A stretch of 64,000 nucleotides of DNA, from assembly GCA_020746835.1 (NCBI GenBank), contig JAGPNK010000002.1:2046001-2110000 (forward strand), given 5' to 3'. Source of the stretch: Stachybotrys elegans. Taxonomy: Eukaryota; Ascomycota; Sordariomycetes; Hypocreales; Stachybotryaceae. The notes beneath the pieces are model-generated. The model saw nothing but the letters and a program-made list of their open reading frames with translations, had not been told where the DNA came from and did not search any database. The position numbers were made by a program, and so were the translations under genes. Within the stretch, counting starts at the first letter, position 1; the number at the start of each line of letters is the position of its first letter. Positions 10,011 to 20,951 of this stretch are shown here, piece after piece.

Positions 10011-12675
10011 ATGGCACCCGATCGCATCACGAATGCCATCGACAGCCTAATAGCCCATATCATTCCCAACGACCCTCATGAAGATGATGCCGTCGCCCAG
10101 CAGCGACATGACGCGTGCTTTGAGCTGGTGAAATCTATCATAGACAAGTCTGTTGATTCAGTTCTACCCGAGGCAGATCCTTACTGACTCTAAAAGCCCT
10201 GCAAACCCAGCCGTGTCCTCGGATGTTAATCATGCGTCAGACCTCATCAAGCGAAAACTTATCCAGACCGACCCTAGCCAGGCCCTGATATTCTCCAATC
10301 TGTACAGCAGACTTCTGGCACTTCCAGTGCTCGACCATAAATGGGCCATTCTCTACCTTCTATACCAACTAGCCGACTCCCCCGATCCCGGCGAGCCGCT
10401 CCCTCTCAACCCCGTGAAGCCATCCGCTCCGAACTACCGGGACGCTATCAAGAAGCAGACTCGGGATAGGTCCAAGGCTTCGACCCCTTCCTACAAGACC
10501 GACGAGGAGCAGTTTAAAGAGGCTTTTCAGCCTGATGGACTGAAACGATTCCCTCCCAAAGAACCCAAGCGGAAAGATGGAGAAGCACCCCAAGCCGAGA
10601 CACCAAAGGAGGTATCGCTCAAGTCGACGCTCCTCGCCAGCAACCGTTCCGATATGGAGCCTTCCGAAAGCAATATTCTCAGAGACCTGCCCTTCACTCT
10701 TCAAGGCATCTCCTCATCCAACCTCCCCTTCGAAGGCCGCCTTACATTGAAACTACCTCCAACACTCCCGCTGCCCATCGTATCCCTCCTACACACCCTA
10801 GCCGAACCTTCTCTTCTCTATCGACGCCTAGACGAGTTTTCGAAAACACCTACTCAGGGCCTTCTCAGCCAAAGTTTCCGTTCTGCCGTAGGCAGTGAAC
10901 TTCGCTCCTATCTTAGCCTCATTGCTGCTCTCGAGGGCCAGATACGAGGAGCTCTTTCCCCTATTGATGGGCCTGAGGCAAATGGGGGAATTGGAAAAGT
11001 TGGTGTAACGCTCAAGCGATGCATCGTGTGGACACGCGAAGCCACCATGGGCCTGAGGCTCATGAGTCTGATGGCGGAGGAATCCGAGAACAAAAAGGGC
11101 GGCCAGCTCATCTCCTTGATCCACAGCTTCTCCTCCTCTCACGGTGACCCTGTCGTTGCGGCCTTTGCAGAGCGCCTTCTGGGCAGCTTCACTCGACCAT
11201 TCTATGATATTCTGCGACACTGGATATATGACGGAGAGCTCTCGGATCCATACCAAGAGTTCTTCGTTCGAGAAAAGTTGCCAGAAACCGACCCCAGCAA
11301 GCTCAAGGGTGCCGCCAACGTCTGGGAAGACAAGTATGAAATCTTCAAGGACATGGTTCCCAGCATCATCACCCAGGACTTTGCGAAGAAGATGTTTTTG
11401 ATTGGCAAGTCACTGAACTTTATCCGACACAGCTGCGGCGACTCCCTCTGGGTGGAAAATTACGCCAAAGATGCTTCTAAAGAGCTGCGGTACGGCGACA
11501 CGGCTACACTAGAAGTTTGGATTGATGAGGCATACAAAACCACTATGAAGAGGGTGATTGATCTGATGGCGAACAAGTTCCACCTCTTCCAGCACCTACA
11601 AGGCCTCAAGAACTACATCCTACTTGGGCAAGGAGACTTCATAGAATTGTTGATGGACTCTCTTTCCTCATACCTAGACCGCCCTGCCGGCGCTCAATAC
11701 CGACACAACCTGACAGCTCAGCTTGAGCACGCAGTACGCGGGTCTAATGCACAGTACGACTCCAGTGAGGTTCTCCGCCGTCTGGATGCCAGAATGCTTC
11801 AGCTTTCACACGGCGATATTGGCTGGGACTGCTTTACTCTTGTCTACAACGTCGACACACCCGTGGACGTTGTGGTGAACGAGTGGGGAAACAGACAGTA
11901 CCTGAAGGTATTCAACTTCCTCTGGCGAATCAAGAGAGTCGAGTTTGCTCTCCTGACGACATGGAGAAAGTGTATGACGGGATCGCGAGGTGTGCTTCAA
12001 AATTCCGACCCCAGCGTCACGGGCACATGGAAGTCTACGCGAGGTGTACTCGCTGAGATGATGCATTTTGTGGGCCAGCTGCAATACTATATTTTGTTCG
12101 AAGTCATCGAATCATCGTGGAGCGAGCTGCAGAAGCACATACAGAAGGAAGATTGCACCCTCGACGACATAATTAAAGCTCACACTAGATACCTCGAAGA
12201 TATCACTCACAAAGGCCTGCTGGGCGCCAAGCGTCCCTATGGCAACGGGGGTGGCGAGGAGGACAACCGGATGACCTACCTCGCACAGCTCAGTGACATT
12301 CTACGGCTGATGCTCAACTACCGTGACTCTGTGGATGGACTGTACAGCTGGAGCGTGTCAGACTTTACTCGGAGGCAGGAGGCGGACGTGCGGACCACGA
12401 CACGGCATGATGATGATGGGTACCTCCCCGCTGGCAACGTCGCATCGGAGTTTCCCGTGCTTCAGGGGCGGCTCCGGCAGCTGGGCGCCTCGTTTCGAAC
12501 CAAGCTCCAGATCCTGCTGGGCGACCTGGCATACCAGCCGGACGTGGACATGCGGTTCTTGGGCGTGGCTATGAACTTCAACGACGTGTACCAGCTGTCG
12601 CGGAGGAAGGCAAAGGTCCAGCCAGGCACGGCGCCAGCGACCGCGTCCAAGGAGCGAGCAGCGCCATCTGCATAA
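10011..12675 (+). CDS. Gamma-tubulin complex component GCP3 (Spc98/Alp6 type)
   Basis: Join 10011-10147 and 10197-12675 gives 871 residues, with the stop at 12673-12675. The N-terminal helical part is followed by GRIP1 (block ILRHWIYDGELSDPYQEFFV near the middle and a GKSLNFIRHSC block after it) and GRIP2 (YRHNLTAQLEHAVRGSNAQ, RLDARMLQLSHGD.GWDCF, YLKVFNFLWRIKRVEF). These blocks match GCP3 rather than GCP2: the WIYDGEL and LNAVR/TNAQ-like pieces are GCP3-type. The protein forms the gamma-tubulin small complex that nucleates microtubules at the spindle pole body. The first intron (49 nt, 10148-10196) uses a less common gtctgt donor; it is supported because it is the only nearby junction that restores frame (IIDN-PANP). 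The rest of the gene is uninterrupted. Confidence 0.9.
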
Positions 12676-13347
12676 AGTGGCCCTCTCTGCGCTGGGACGA
12701 CTATCTATCTACCTACCTACCCAAACCATGTATCATCTCGAGAGCGAAATGAAGATATGATTGATGACTCGAAGGCTACCCTTTCCCGTACGCCCTACTA
12801 CCGTTACTGTCTGTTATATGTAGCCCAAGACTCTGAATCAGCGGGTAGGCCGTGTCCCTTCACCGACGAATGGCGGCATCGATTTCTTTCTTATCTGAGT
12901 CGACTCTGAGGCCGCTGACAGGCAACACAGAGTGTTGATCTCGGCAGATGAGGAAAAGAATGCTCGGATCTGGAACGTTTCATAGTCAAATTTACGTACC
13001 AGAAAGGCAGCATACGACTGTCGAATCGGTAACACGGGCAGCGCGGCACATAGCTTATTACGGTCGATGACGCGGTGTGGTGCAGATATGCTGTATATTG
13101 TCTGGCCCCCTTCGCAATTTGTTCCGCGTCACATTGGTTCTTTGAGCAGCCTGTCGCTTTTCACCCACGCGCCGTCGCAACACATTGCCCAGCTGGGGAA
13201 ACACAGGAGCGGGAAACGATGACACCTTCAGGACGCCTTGAATCAGCCCACATACTTCTTGTTTCTTTTTTCCCTGTTTGGGGAAGAACCGCGAAAAAGT
13301 CGGTGTACCATCACGCTCATGTAGCCAGTCAGAAAATCCTTGCTGTA

Positions 13348-13405
13348 CCTTTTTTTTCCCCCTCCCCCCCCCCCCCCCCCCCCTTTTTTTTTTTCTTCTT
13401 TTTTT
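13348..13405 (+). repeat. Uninterrupted polypyrimidine tract with C20 and T11 runs
   Basis: Fifty-eight consecutive pyrimidines, including a 20-base C run (13364-13383) directly followed by an 11-base T run. Mirror-like homopyrimidine tracts of this kind can form triplex DNA. The C-run length is also easily miscounted in sequencing. Confidence 0.9.
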
Positions 13406-16400
13406 GGAAGGGAAGAAGGGAGAATCGCGAGTGTTGTCTTTGGGGGAGGCCTTCTGGTAGTGCTGTATCACACCGTTTATCCAGAGTGCCTGACTCAGAT
13501 GTTCCCTCCACCTCCGAGGGCGCAACAAGATGATGAAGGTGGCGGTCAAGGGCCACACAGCGACGCCTCACATCTCGATCCTCGAGGCCTCGTTTTAGGA
13601 ACCAAAGGGTGACGGGCTCTCTTTTTGAGGTTGGATAAGATGTGCCCAGCGACCCAAAAATTGGAGATTGAAACGTCCAGGAAAATTTTCATCCCGTCCG
13701 GGGGGACGGAGTGACATGGAGGAAGAGCATCTCGTCAGCATTCCATACATGTAACCTCGTGGGAGGAAACCAGAAGCATGGACGTGGTTTCATGACGCCG
13801 GGGCTCCGCACATTCTGTCTGATGGCACCCCCATGCCATACTCATGCTGCACCATCCGATTTTCAAGGGCCTTGTGGAGGTGGTACCGGAAGGAAGAGCA
13901 GGGACATGGACAGGATGGCAAAATAGAACAGACTGACATCAGCAAAGTCATCGTAATCAGCAACAATAGGCAGGCAGGGCCGCATCGCCTACGGCCATGG
14001 AGGGCAGCGCCGGGAAGAAGTCCAGTATTTTTCAGGCTCTAGGTCTGCTTGCACTCTTGTTTGCTCGCTGGTGCTGCACTGTGCGTTACCCGCCCGCTCT
14101 CTCCGGCTTCGTCCAAGGATTGCTCGAGTGCCGGCCTCATCTTGGCCCGTCTAAGATTAATGGCATGGACGGATACGGATATGTGTGTATGCATACGGGT
14201 AACACCCGTCGTCATGCATAACTTCAACCACGGCTCAGATGTGGCCAGCAGCAAACCCGGTGAAACCTCAGCCATCCAGTCAGCCAATTAACCTGTCGTA
14301 GGCACAACCATGAGCTGTGTGCTTCGCGACGTGGACGGGTGGGTGGCGAAGCACTTGAGAGCTTGGGGGGAGCAGGTCTGGCCGAGTTGCTGGCCGAGCT
14401 GAGGTGCTGTTGTACGCGCAGAGAACCGTATAGCCAATACCGAGTGCTGTCCTCTGATATTCGTCATTTCAGCTTACCACATCTGCTACCTGGGGGGGCG
14501 GGCAGGGTGAACTTTTGTATGGGGGCCCCGTAGATAATCCCACCGAGCCATGAGATGTCGGAGCCTTTCGCCTGATGGCTGACAAGCAATAGGCAAGCAC
14601 CAAGTCGTCTCTCGAGAGGTGCTCAGTAAGTCAGTCGGGTCCCTCCGTTAGCCCGGGAGTCGTCCGATTTGGTTGCGCTTCCGCTCTCATCAGGCTGAGT
14701 GCATGCCATGCTAAATGCGCTGTGACGTCCTCTGTGCCCGACCTCAGTCAGTTCGCTTCATGCAAACGACGCTAAACAGCTCCCTTGTCCGGCTTTCTGG
14801 AACATTTGATATTTGGATTTTGGCCAACGGGAACGCGCACCCACCTTCCCCCTTGGCTCCCCCGGATCTGGTTCCCCTAGGTAGTCGACACTGGGCTCTG
14901 CGCTACGCACTCGCACAGGGGTCCGTCCCATGCTTGCCCGAATCATGCCACGCTTCTCATGCAGAGCTTTGGGAGATCCGAGCTGTGCTGGCGGGCCTGC
15001 AGAGTATGGAGTAGGAGGGTGGACACGTTGCATGAGTTTAGGTACATACCATAACAGGTTGGGAAACGATCCACCGGCATATTCGGACAAGTATCGTATG
15101 GGGTGCATACATTAGTAGATAGCGGTAGTAGCTGAGCTAGGTGTCGTGCTGCGCGTACGATGCGCTGTGTTGTGTGCTGTGTTGTATCGCGTTGTCCCTG
15201 CATGGAGCGTGTCCTTGTACACACTCCACGCAAGCTGTCACACATAGTGACACCACTTCATTCCATCTCCATTTTCCTGCCTCGCTCTCCAGGTCGCCAG
15301 GCTTGTACATAGACCCGTAGCTCGGGGGTAGGCATGCAAGACAGCTGAGACCCAAATCTTGTTCCGGGCACCAATCAGATGGTGGGCAGGGATTGGGGTA
15401 AAATTCTCGGAGCCCGTCGATCATCGGTATGTGTGCTTCGTAGTGTAATCGTGCAATCATGGACTGATACCCGTGAGAGCGTTGCCCCAGTTCTGACGAG
15501 CTGAGCATTTGGTTTTGCCATGTTTGTACCAAGAGGCGGCACTTGGCATGGTGGTGCCCAAGGGCCAAGGCAGAGAAGACCAGCATGGCAGTTGCTGACT
15601 TCGCGGCTCGCAGCCATATCATACTGATTCAATCACACTCAGGTGAGGACCCCCACGGAGTTTCCCAGCCAAGCCTTGCTCCTCTTGCGGATGTGCAATA
15701 CTGTTCCGTAAAGTGAACCATGTCGTAGGCAGCATCTGGGCGAGTAGGTGTGAGAGTAGGCCGGTCCCGACGGATCCTGCGCACCGTCATGGATATATTG
15801 CCTTGTTCTTGGCGTGATGGATAGAGCACCCTTCCTTACTCAGACTCTGGCTTATCCACGCCTCTCTGTTGCGCCGTGTAGAGTGGTCTATTGCCGCCCA
15901 TTGGCAGCTGCTCCCAGCCGCCAGCAATGTGCCGTGGACGACGGGTGATGGGTGTGATTCATCAGGCGGCGTTGATAGGCGGTGGACCGGCGGTGGCAGG
16001 TCGTGTAGGCGGTCTTTGTGGCCTTGGTGGTGGCCAGAACAGGAGTCAGGCACCTCACCGCCGAAGGTGAGGCGGCTGCATGTAACCTTGGTGAAGCCAG
16101 CCTTCCCACCAGTCAACGAAGACAGCGAGACATCCATGCGTTTTGCACCCCCATCCGCACATTCACACCCTCCAAAAAATCTTACCCCAGTTCTTTCCTG
16201 GATGCCAGACCCCCCAGTCGCCTCCCCCATGTCCTTCCGTTCCCCGGGATTTTGTGCTTCTGAAGTTCTCCGGCCATTCTACCCTCTTTGGGCAAGCGCA
16301 CGCATTTATTTGATATTATCCGTCGTACGCTGGTCCTCCAGCGCACACGCACATGCCCGTTTCTGATCCTTTGCTGGCCCGACTTTTTCGTGTCGTAACG

Positions 16401-17043
16401 GAGTGCGTGGAAGAATAGATAGAAGGGGTTAAAAAATTACCTGCTGTGATAAGGCTGCCCTGACAGGCCAAGGAGTAGTAGTAGGTACTCCCGGGAGTTG
16501 AGACGAGGTAGGTACTTGCAACGTCATGGTGTTTCGCACACTCTACCTCGTACTTTCCCTACCCTCCATTTTTCTGTACCTGCCTGCTGCTCCGTGCCTG
16601 CCATACCTCGTCCTTACCTGACCTTTGAGGCTCGGTTCGCTTCCATTCACTTCTTGCCCTTGCTTGCCTTTTAAACCCCAATCGCTCCCTCCTCCCCCTT
16701 CTCTGCTCGGCCTTCTCTGTTCCAGACCACAACCCGGAAATTACTTCTTCATTTCAAAAAAAAAGGAAAACCAGCTCCCTCCCTTGGTCCACTGCTATCC
16801 CTCTTTTCCCCGTCTACTATTTTCGCGCCCATATCTTAGGTCCTTTCCCCAGATTCGACCCCAGCTGTCCACCTCTCTCTCTCTCCTCCATCTTTTCTGT
16901 GCTCGCCTTACTCTACCTACTCTTCTGTCTTCCCTCCCCTTCCACGTCCTCTTCTTCACCCAGCCAGCCACTTCCAAAGCAAGCACCTGTGCTTCGCAAG
17001 CCAACTCTCGCTTTCTCTATATACGACAGCCTTACTCATCAAG

Positions 17044-17098
17044 GTGCGGTCTCCGATTTAGAGATATGAGCTGTCGTCACTGACGCATTCTTTACCAG
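17044..17098 (+). other. Probable 5' UTR intron of the small-protein gene
   Basis: A 55-nt segment begins gtgcgg, has a CACTGAC branch-point-like sequence near 17080 and ends accag, about 70 bp upstream of the ATG at 17170. The layout is that of a leader intron. No transcript evidence is available, so this is inference from splice consensus. Confidence 0.45.
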
Positions 17099-17169
17099 GT
17101 CGTCTCTCAGCCGCCTCATCTCTTCCACCTTGATACCCGTCATACCGCACAGTCGACTCTATACTCGCA

Positions 17170-17409
17170 ATGCCTAGCGCTCAGATTGCCTCGCCAGTTG
17201 CCATGGACCCATCGCAGAGAAATCTCAGGCTTCTTACCACCCAGGATCTCTTCAACACTATCAACGCCACTCTGGCTTCGAAGCAAATCGTTCGCCCTTC
17301 AACTCCGGTCCACAGCATTCAACAGGATGACTACACTGTTCCGGCTCCCCCTCCACCCAGCCCGGTGAGCTTCCGCGCCGAGCACTGGCCCAAGCCGACC
17401 CGCCATTAG
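17170..17409 (+). CDS. Small uncharacterised protein, 79 residues
   Basis: An uninterrupted 79-codon ORF starts MPSAQIASPVAMDPSQRN and ends with a PAPPPPSP stretch and the C-terminus KPTRH. There is no signal peptide or membrane segment. The central part (LLTTQDLFNTINATLASKQI) looks like a short amphipathic helix. I do not recognise the family. It is treated as a gene because it sits behind a long pyrimidine-rich leader with a likely UTR intron, and because the codon usage is regular. An overlapping 60-codon frame starting at 17186 has no support. Confidence 0.6.
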   Translation: MPSAQIASPVAMDPSQRNLRLLTTQDLFNTINATLASKQIVRPSTPVHSIQQDDYTVPAPPPPSPVSFRAEHWPKPTRH

Positions 17410-18300
17410 GATGCACTCATCTGATGGCTCGTTGATCGTCTGGCGGATCATGGCATTGACGCGCTTCCGCCACACGTGTAATATTTTTCTTTTTCATACA
17501 GCAGGCATTTAGACGGAAGGATTCTGGCCGTCTCGGAGTACAGGTGCCCAATAACTCGGTCAGCACAAGCCGAAGGGGCTTGTAGGAAAGGGCAGAAGCA
17601 TCATTCTGGATGCAGCTACGAGATGGTATCTCGGTCAAATGGGCGTTTTGACACGGTTTTCTAACATGGCTTTTCGACAAAATAATGGTCGCACTGATAA
17701 GTTTTGATGCTAATGGAACTTCAAACCTCGAAATTCATTCTACCTTGTGTGCCCTGTGTGCCGAACTTCGTTTTCTCTTGAGCATGAAATGACGTGACGG
17801 TGCGTGTAGCTGAGTCAATGCTAAGTCGATTCGGGATAGCAAAGAATGGGTGCTGTCCTATCACTCGGGCAGGCACCGAGCACGCAGCTAGCGGTACCCA
17901 TATATTTTGCCTGTGGAAGTGGAGCGGACACGAGCACGCTCCGTTTGGTGGACCACTTTACGCGCCGTATAAACGCGAGACGCGTTGGGTCGCGTTGAAC
18001 ACGACCACCAATCTCTTGACCTTCTTCTTCACATGTCCAGTGCACTCAAAACACGCACCAACTTCACAATTCTGTGTATATTTGTGCTTCCTGCATACCC
18101 ATCAACTCACGCTTTGATTTCTGTCTCGTTTCGATCTGTCCCCTGATAAAGAAAGCCCCCCTCCTTCACGGCTCCATTTTCGAGTTGTCAGGAGCAACCA
18201 AGCTCCTCGCCTAATTTCGTCGCTCCCACTTTCACGTCTCTGTGCCTCGACAGCACCTTCCACCAAACTTGCCGCTCACCCAGACGACAAAGAAGGCACC
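17410..18300. other. Intergenic region with the cdt1 promoter
   Basis: About 890 bp. The left part is the 3' UTR of the small gene. The right part is the cdt1 promoter and leader and contains the ACGCG cluster listed separately. Confidence 0.6.
17960..17995 (+). promoter_or_regulatory. Cluster of MCB-like (ACGCG) sites upstream of cdt1
   Basis: Four ACGCG-type cores occur in 36 bp: ACGCGC at 17960-17965, ACGCGA at 17973-17978, a perfect ACGCGT at 17980-17985, and TCGCGT (reverse ACGCGA) at 17990-17995. The cluster is about 305-340 bp upstream of the cdt1 ATG and overlaps a TATAAA-like sequence at 17968-17973. ACGCGT is the MluI cell-cycle box bound by MBF in yeasts. Binding here is inferred. 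Confidence 0.65.
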
Positions 18301-19758
18301 ATGCCTCGTCTTACCCGCAGAGCTCAGGGAGCGACTGTCGCGTCTTCCAACCAGTCCATAAGCAACTTTACTCGCGTCACCAAGTCCCAGGTGCTGCACG
18401 ATGCGGCCGCAGCTTCCAAGAAGGCAGCTGTAGTCGACAACACTAGTCTGAGAAAAAGAAAGGCTTCTTCGATCGAGGATGAAGCGGAGGCGCGCCTTAC
18501 ACTCCGCAATATCTCGTATGCCCCGAGCAGCGATGAAGAGTCGGAACCGATTGCGACGTCGGTGAAGCGAGCATGTCGCCGAGAAGAACCCAAGATCATC
18601 ACCAAGCCCGCCCCGACACCTGTCAAGGGCAAAAGGGCAGCCAAGGCTCCTCCTTCGCGGGCTGAGCGGTCACACCGCCCTATTGAATCTACCATTCTCG
18701 CCAAATCCAAGCAACAGACGAAAACAATCCAGACCAAGATCCTCGACTACCAAAAGAAGGCTCGCAAGACGACACAGGATGCCGATGCGCTTCCGCCTCA
18801 TCTAGCTGAGATGGTCGACCTCCACAAGGCTTTCCTGCAGACGATGATGGTCCAGCTCGCTCAGAATGGCGACAGCTCACCTGTAAACATTACCTCTGTT
18901 GCGCCACAGATCTCCCTCGCCTGGAGGAAACGAGCCGTCAAGATTGAAGACATTCGTCGCTGCATTGCCATTCAATCTACGTGTTCAGATGTCGAGTCGC
19001 CCTTCATGGTCTCCGACTATGGCCACGGAAAGGTCTGCGTGGAACTGCGATCTGGTATCTCTGCAGCCACCGTCAACGAGGCACAGCTATGCAAGCAGTT
19101 TGAGAAGAATCTTCGAGCACTGGCCACGGAGAAGGCCAACAATCAGATGACGGACGTCGATATTCCTCTGGAGAGTCTGTCTCTGGCCGAGCTTCCCCAG
19201 GCTGACATTACCACGATGAAGACTGGTCTTGGTATGAACCCCCTCTTTGCCAAGGGTCTGCGGGCCCTAGGCGAGCTCAAGGAGGATATGGCCACGAAGC
19301 AGCAGCAGAGAGACGCCAAGAAGCAAGCTGCAAATGACGTCCCGATGTTGAACCCCGATGGTTCCAAGATGAGCCTCCTGGATCGTATACGCCTCAAACA
19401 GCTCGCCAAGGCCGGCGAGCCCCTACCTCCATCTGGACCCGAACTTCAGCGCCGAGCTGCGCTGAACCGCGTCGTCGACGTGGCTGCTACTATTTCCATG
19501 CTCAGTCTCTCGAACCCTCTCTCCCTACCAAGGCAGGCCTTCACCATGGCGGCCATCCTCGAGAAGCTCAAGGACTCGCTTCGTGTTCCCGTGTCGCGAG
19601 AGGAAGGCATGACGTGCATCCGACTTATTGCGACGGAAATCGCACCGGAATGGATCAGAATTGTTACCATTGGTGGTCGCGAGAACGTGGTCATCCAGAG
19701 GCACGCTCAGCCCGTGGACAGGGTCATCCAGGAGCGTGTGCAGAGACTTCTTGCCTAG
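18301..19758 (+). CDS. DNA replication licensing factor Cdt1
   Basis: An intronless 485-residue ORF. The N-terminal 160 residues are basic and disordered with KRK and KGKR patches suited to nuclear import. A motif QTKILDYQKKAR at 144-155 resembles a PIP degron (see findings). The central region LPPHLAEMVDLHKAFLQ (about 164-180) through WRKRAVKIEDIRR matches the Cdt1 winged-helix/geminin-binding-domain position. The C-terminal domain (about 405-485, with LKDSLRVPVSREEGMTCIRLIA and EWIRIV) matches the Cdt1 C-terminal winged helix that contacts Mcm2-7. Cdt1 brings MCM to ORC/Cdc6-bound origins. The assignment rests on domain order and C-terminal blocks; the N-terminus is poorly conserved, as usual for the family. 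Confidence 0.82.
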   Translation: MPRLTRRAQGATVASSNQSISNFTRVTKSQVLHDAAAASKKAAVVDNTSLRKRKASSIEDEAEARLTLRNISYAPSSDEESEPIATSVKRACRREEPKIITKPAPTPVKGKRAAKAPPSRAERSHRPIESTILAKSKQQTKTIQTKILDYQKKARKTTQDADALPPHLAEMVDLHKAFLQTMMVQLAQNGDSSPVNITSVAPQISLAWRKRAVKIEDIRRCIAIQSTCSDVESPFMVSDYGHGKVCVELRSGISAATVNEAQLCKQFEKNLRALATEKANNQMTDVDIPLESLSLAELPQADITTMKTGLGMNPLFAKGLRALGELKEDMATKQQQRDAKKQAANDVPMLNPDGSKMSLLDRIRLKQLAKAGEPLPPSGPELQRRAALNRVVDVAATISMLSLSNPLSLPRQAFTMAAILEKLKDSLRVPVSREEGMTCIRLIATEIAPEWIRIVTIGGRENVVIQRHAQPVDRVIQERVQRLLA

Positions 19759-20951
19759 GTGCAGTCATGACAGAGTTACTATGTTGAGCATTTGATGGCG
19801 TTGTGGGGAGCGTCTGGTATACCCCTGATTTAGATTATCGTTACAAGGATTTCAGTGGAGGTTGAAATTGGCATTCGGAGGCGCAAACATGGCACCCAAA
19901 AGATGGTTTGGCTTTGTCAGTTGTTGTACAGCAAACAAGTACTTGTAGTATAATGCATCCACGTTCAGTGTTGACCTTCTTGCCAATGGCAGTGACGTTT
20001 CTTCGGGAATTGACCCTGAATTGAGTCAGTCGAGTATGGTACCTACCTAAGGTACAAGTATGTCAATGTTGGCACGTATCCTATTGTCACGATTGAATGC
20101 CTATTGAGGATGCTGATAAGCTACTAGGGCTAATCGGAAAAGCACCGTGGACACTCGGCGCGCCACCCGGAAAGTGGATCCGTTCGGCACCCCAACTTTC
20201 AACGCCCAATAGCCGAGGTAAGATCAATCTATATCAAAGTGCACCAGTGCTGATAGGCAGGGACATCTGGTTAGGACCAGTCATTGTCACAAACAACATA
20301 GGTGCCGCGACGCTTGAATGCTATTGCTCTCCGTGTATCGGGGGTCCGGCAATCAAAAGAGGGCCGTTCTTCGGACTCGACTCCACGGAGATAAGACGGT
20401 CGAGGTCGAATAGCAGCGAGCTAGAAGATAGAGCTTGGATGCTTGTGGAGCCCGGGTCCTTTATTGGCCTCTGCCCGGCATGTCCGCGCCGATAGATATC
20501 CAAAGGGAATGGCTGTCCATCAAGTGTCCCATGGCGCTTGGTGGCCCATGCCTACTCTCGGTTGGCGAGGAGGTGATCGATAGACATGAGATGGTAAAGT
20601 GGCTGCCTTCTACTGTACATACGGGAGAGCGAGGAGAAACACTGGCTCCCTCTCCGGCCTCTCTGGGATTCTTGGTTGCGCCGCTCTTTTGCCCTGTCTA
20701 ATGGCCTTTGGATCGACAATGGTAGCCTCCACTATGCAAAAGGCCCCGCCAGAAAATAAGGGGAAAGAGGAAAAAAAAGGTTCAATTGTCCTAGGGCGCT
20801 ATCAATAGGCTGCCGGGATCGGTGCCGTGATGACTGCATACGGACGCCAGACCGACCTCGGCTTTATAAATACCGGGCGGCAGCCGTAATTTGCCAGTCG
20901 GCACAATACCACAAATCCTGCTGAGGCCCTCATCGACATGCGCCTTGCACC
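19759..20951. other. Intergenic region between cdt1 and the MFS transporter
   Basis: About 1.2 kb holding the cdt1 3' UTR and the transporter promoter. It contains a GGTACCTACC element at 20039-20048. A 132-codon ORF at 20097-20495 has no recognisable features. Confidence 0.55.
20865..20872 (+). promoter_or_regulatory. TATA box (TATAAATA) of the MFS transporter gene
   Basis: A TATAAATA element lies 80 bp upstream of the ATG at 20952, a spacing that suits an inducible fungal promoter with a short leader. Identified by sequence and position only. Confidence 0.6.

Larger units (their letters stand above)
12676..17169. other. Gene-poor intergenic region of 4.5 kb
   Basis: This is the longest stretch without a supported gene. 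ORFs of 100-166 codons occur (for example near 13058-13558, 15137-15622 and 15869-16366), but they overlap on both strands, lack domains and are partly driven by homopolymer runs. From about 16620 the plus strand becomes pyrimidine-rich, consistent with a long 5' leader for the small gene at 17170. A likely UTR intron is listed separately. No tRNA-like or transposon-like structure was seen. Confidence 0.55.

Noticed and set aside
13058..13558. ORFs of 150-166 codons on both strands
   Set aside because: They are carried by the C20/T11 homopolymer region; translations are runs of Gly, Lys, Pro or Phe.
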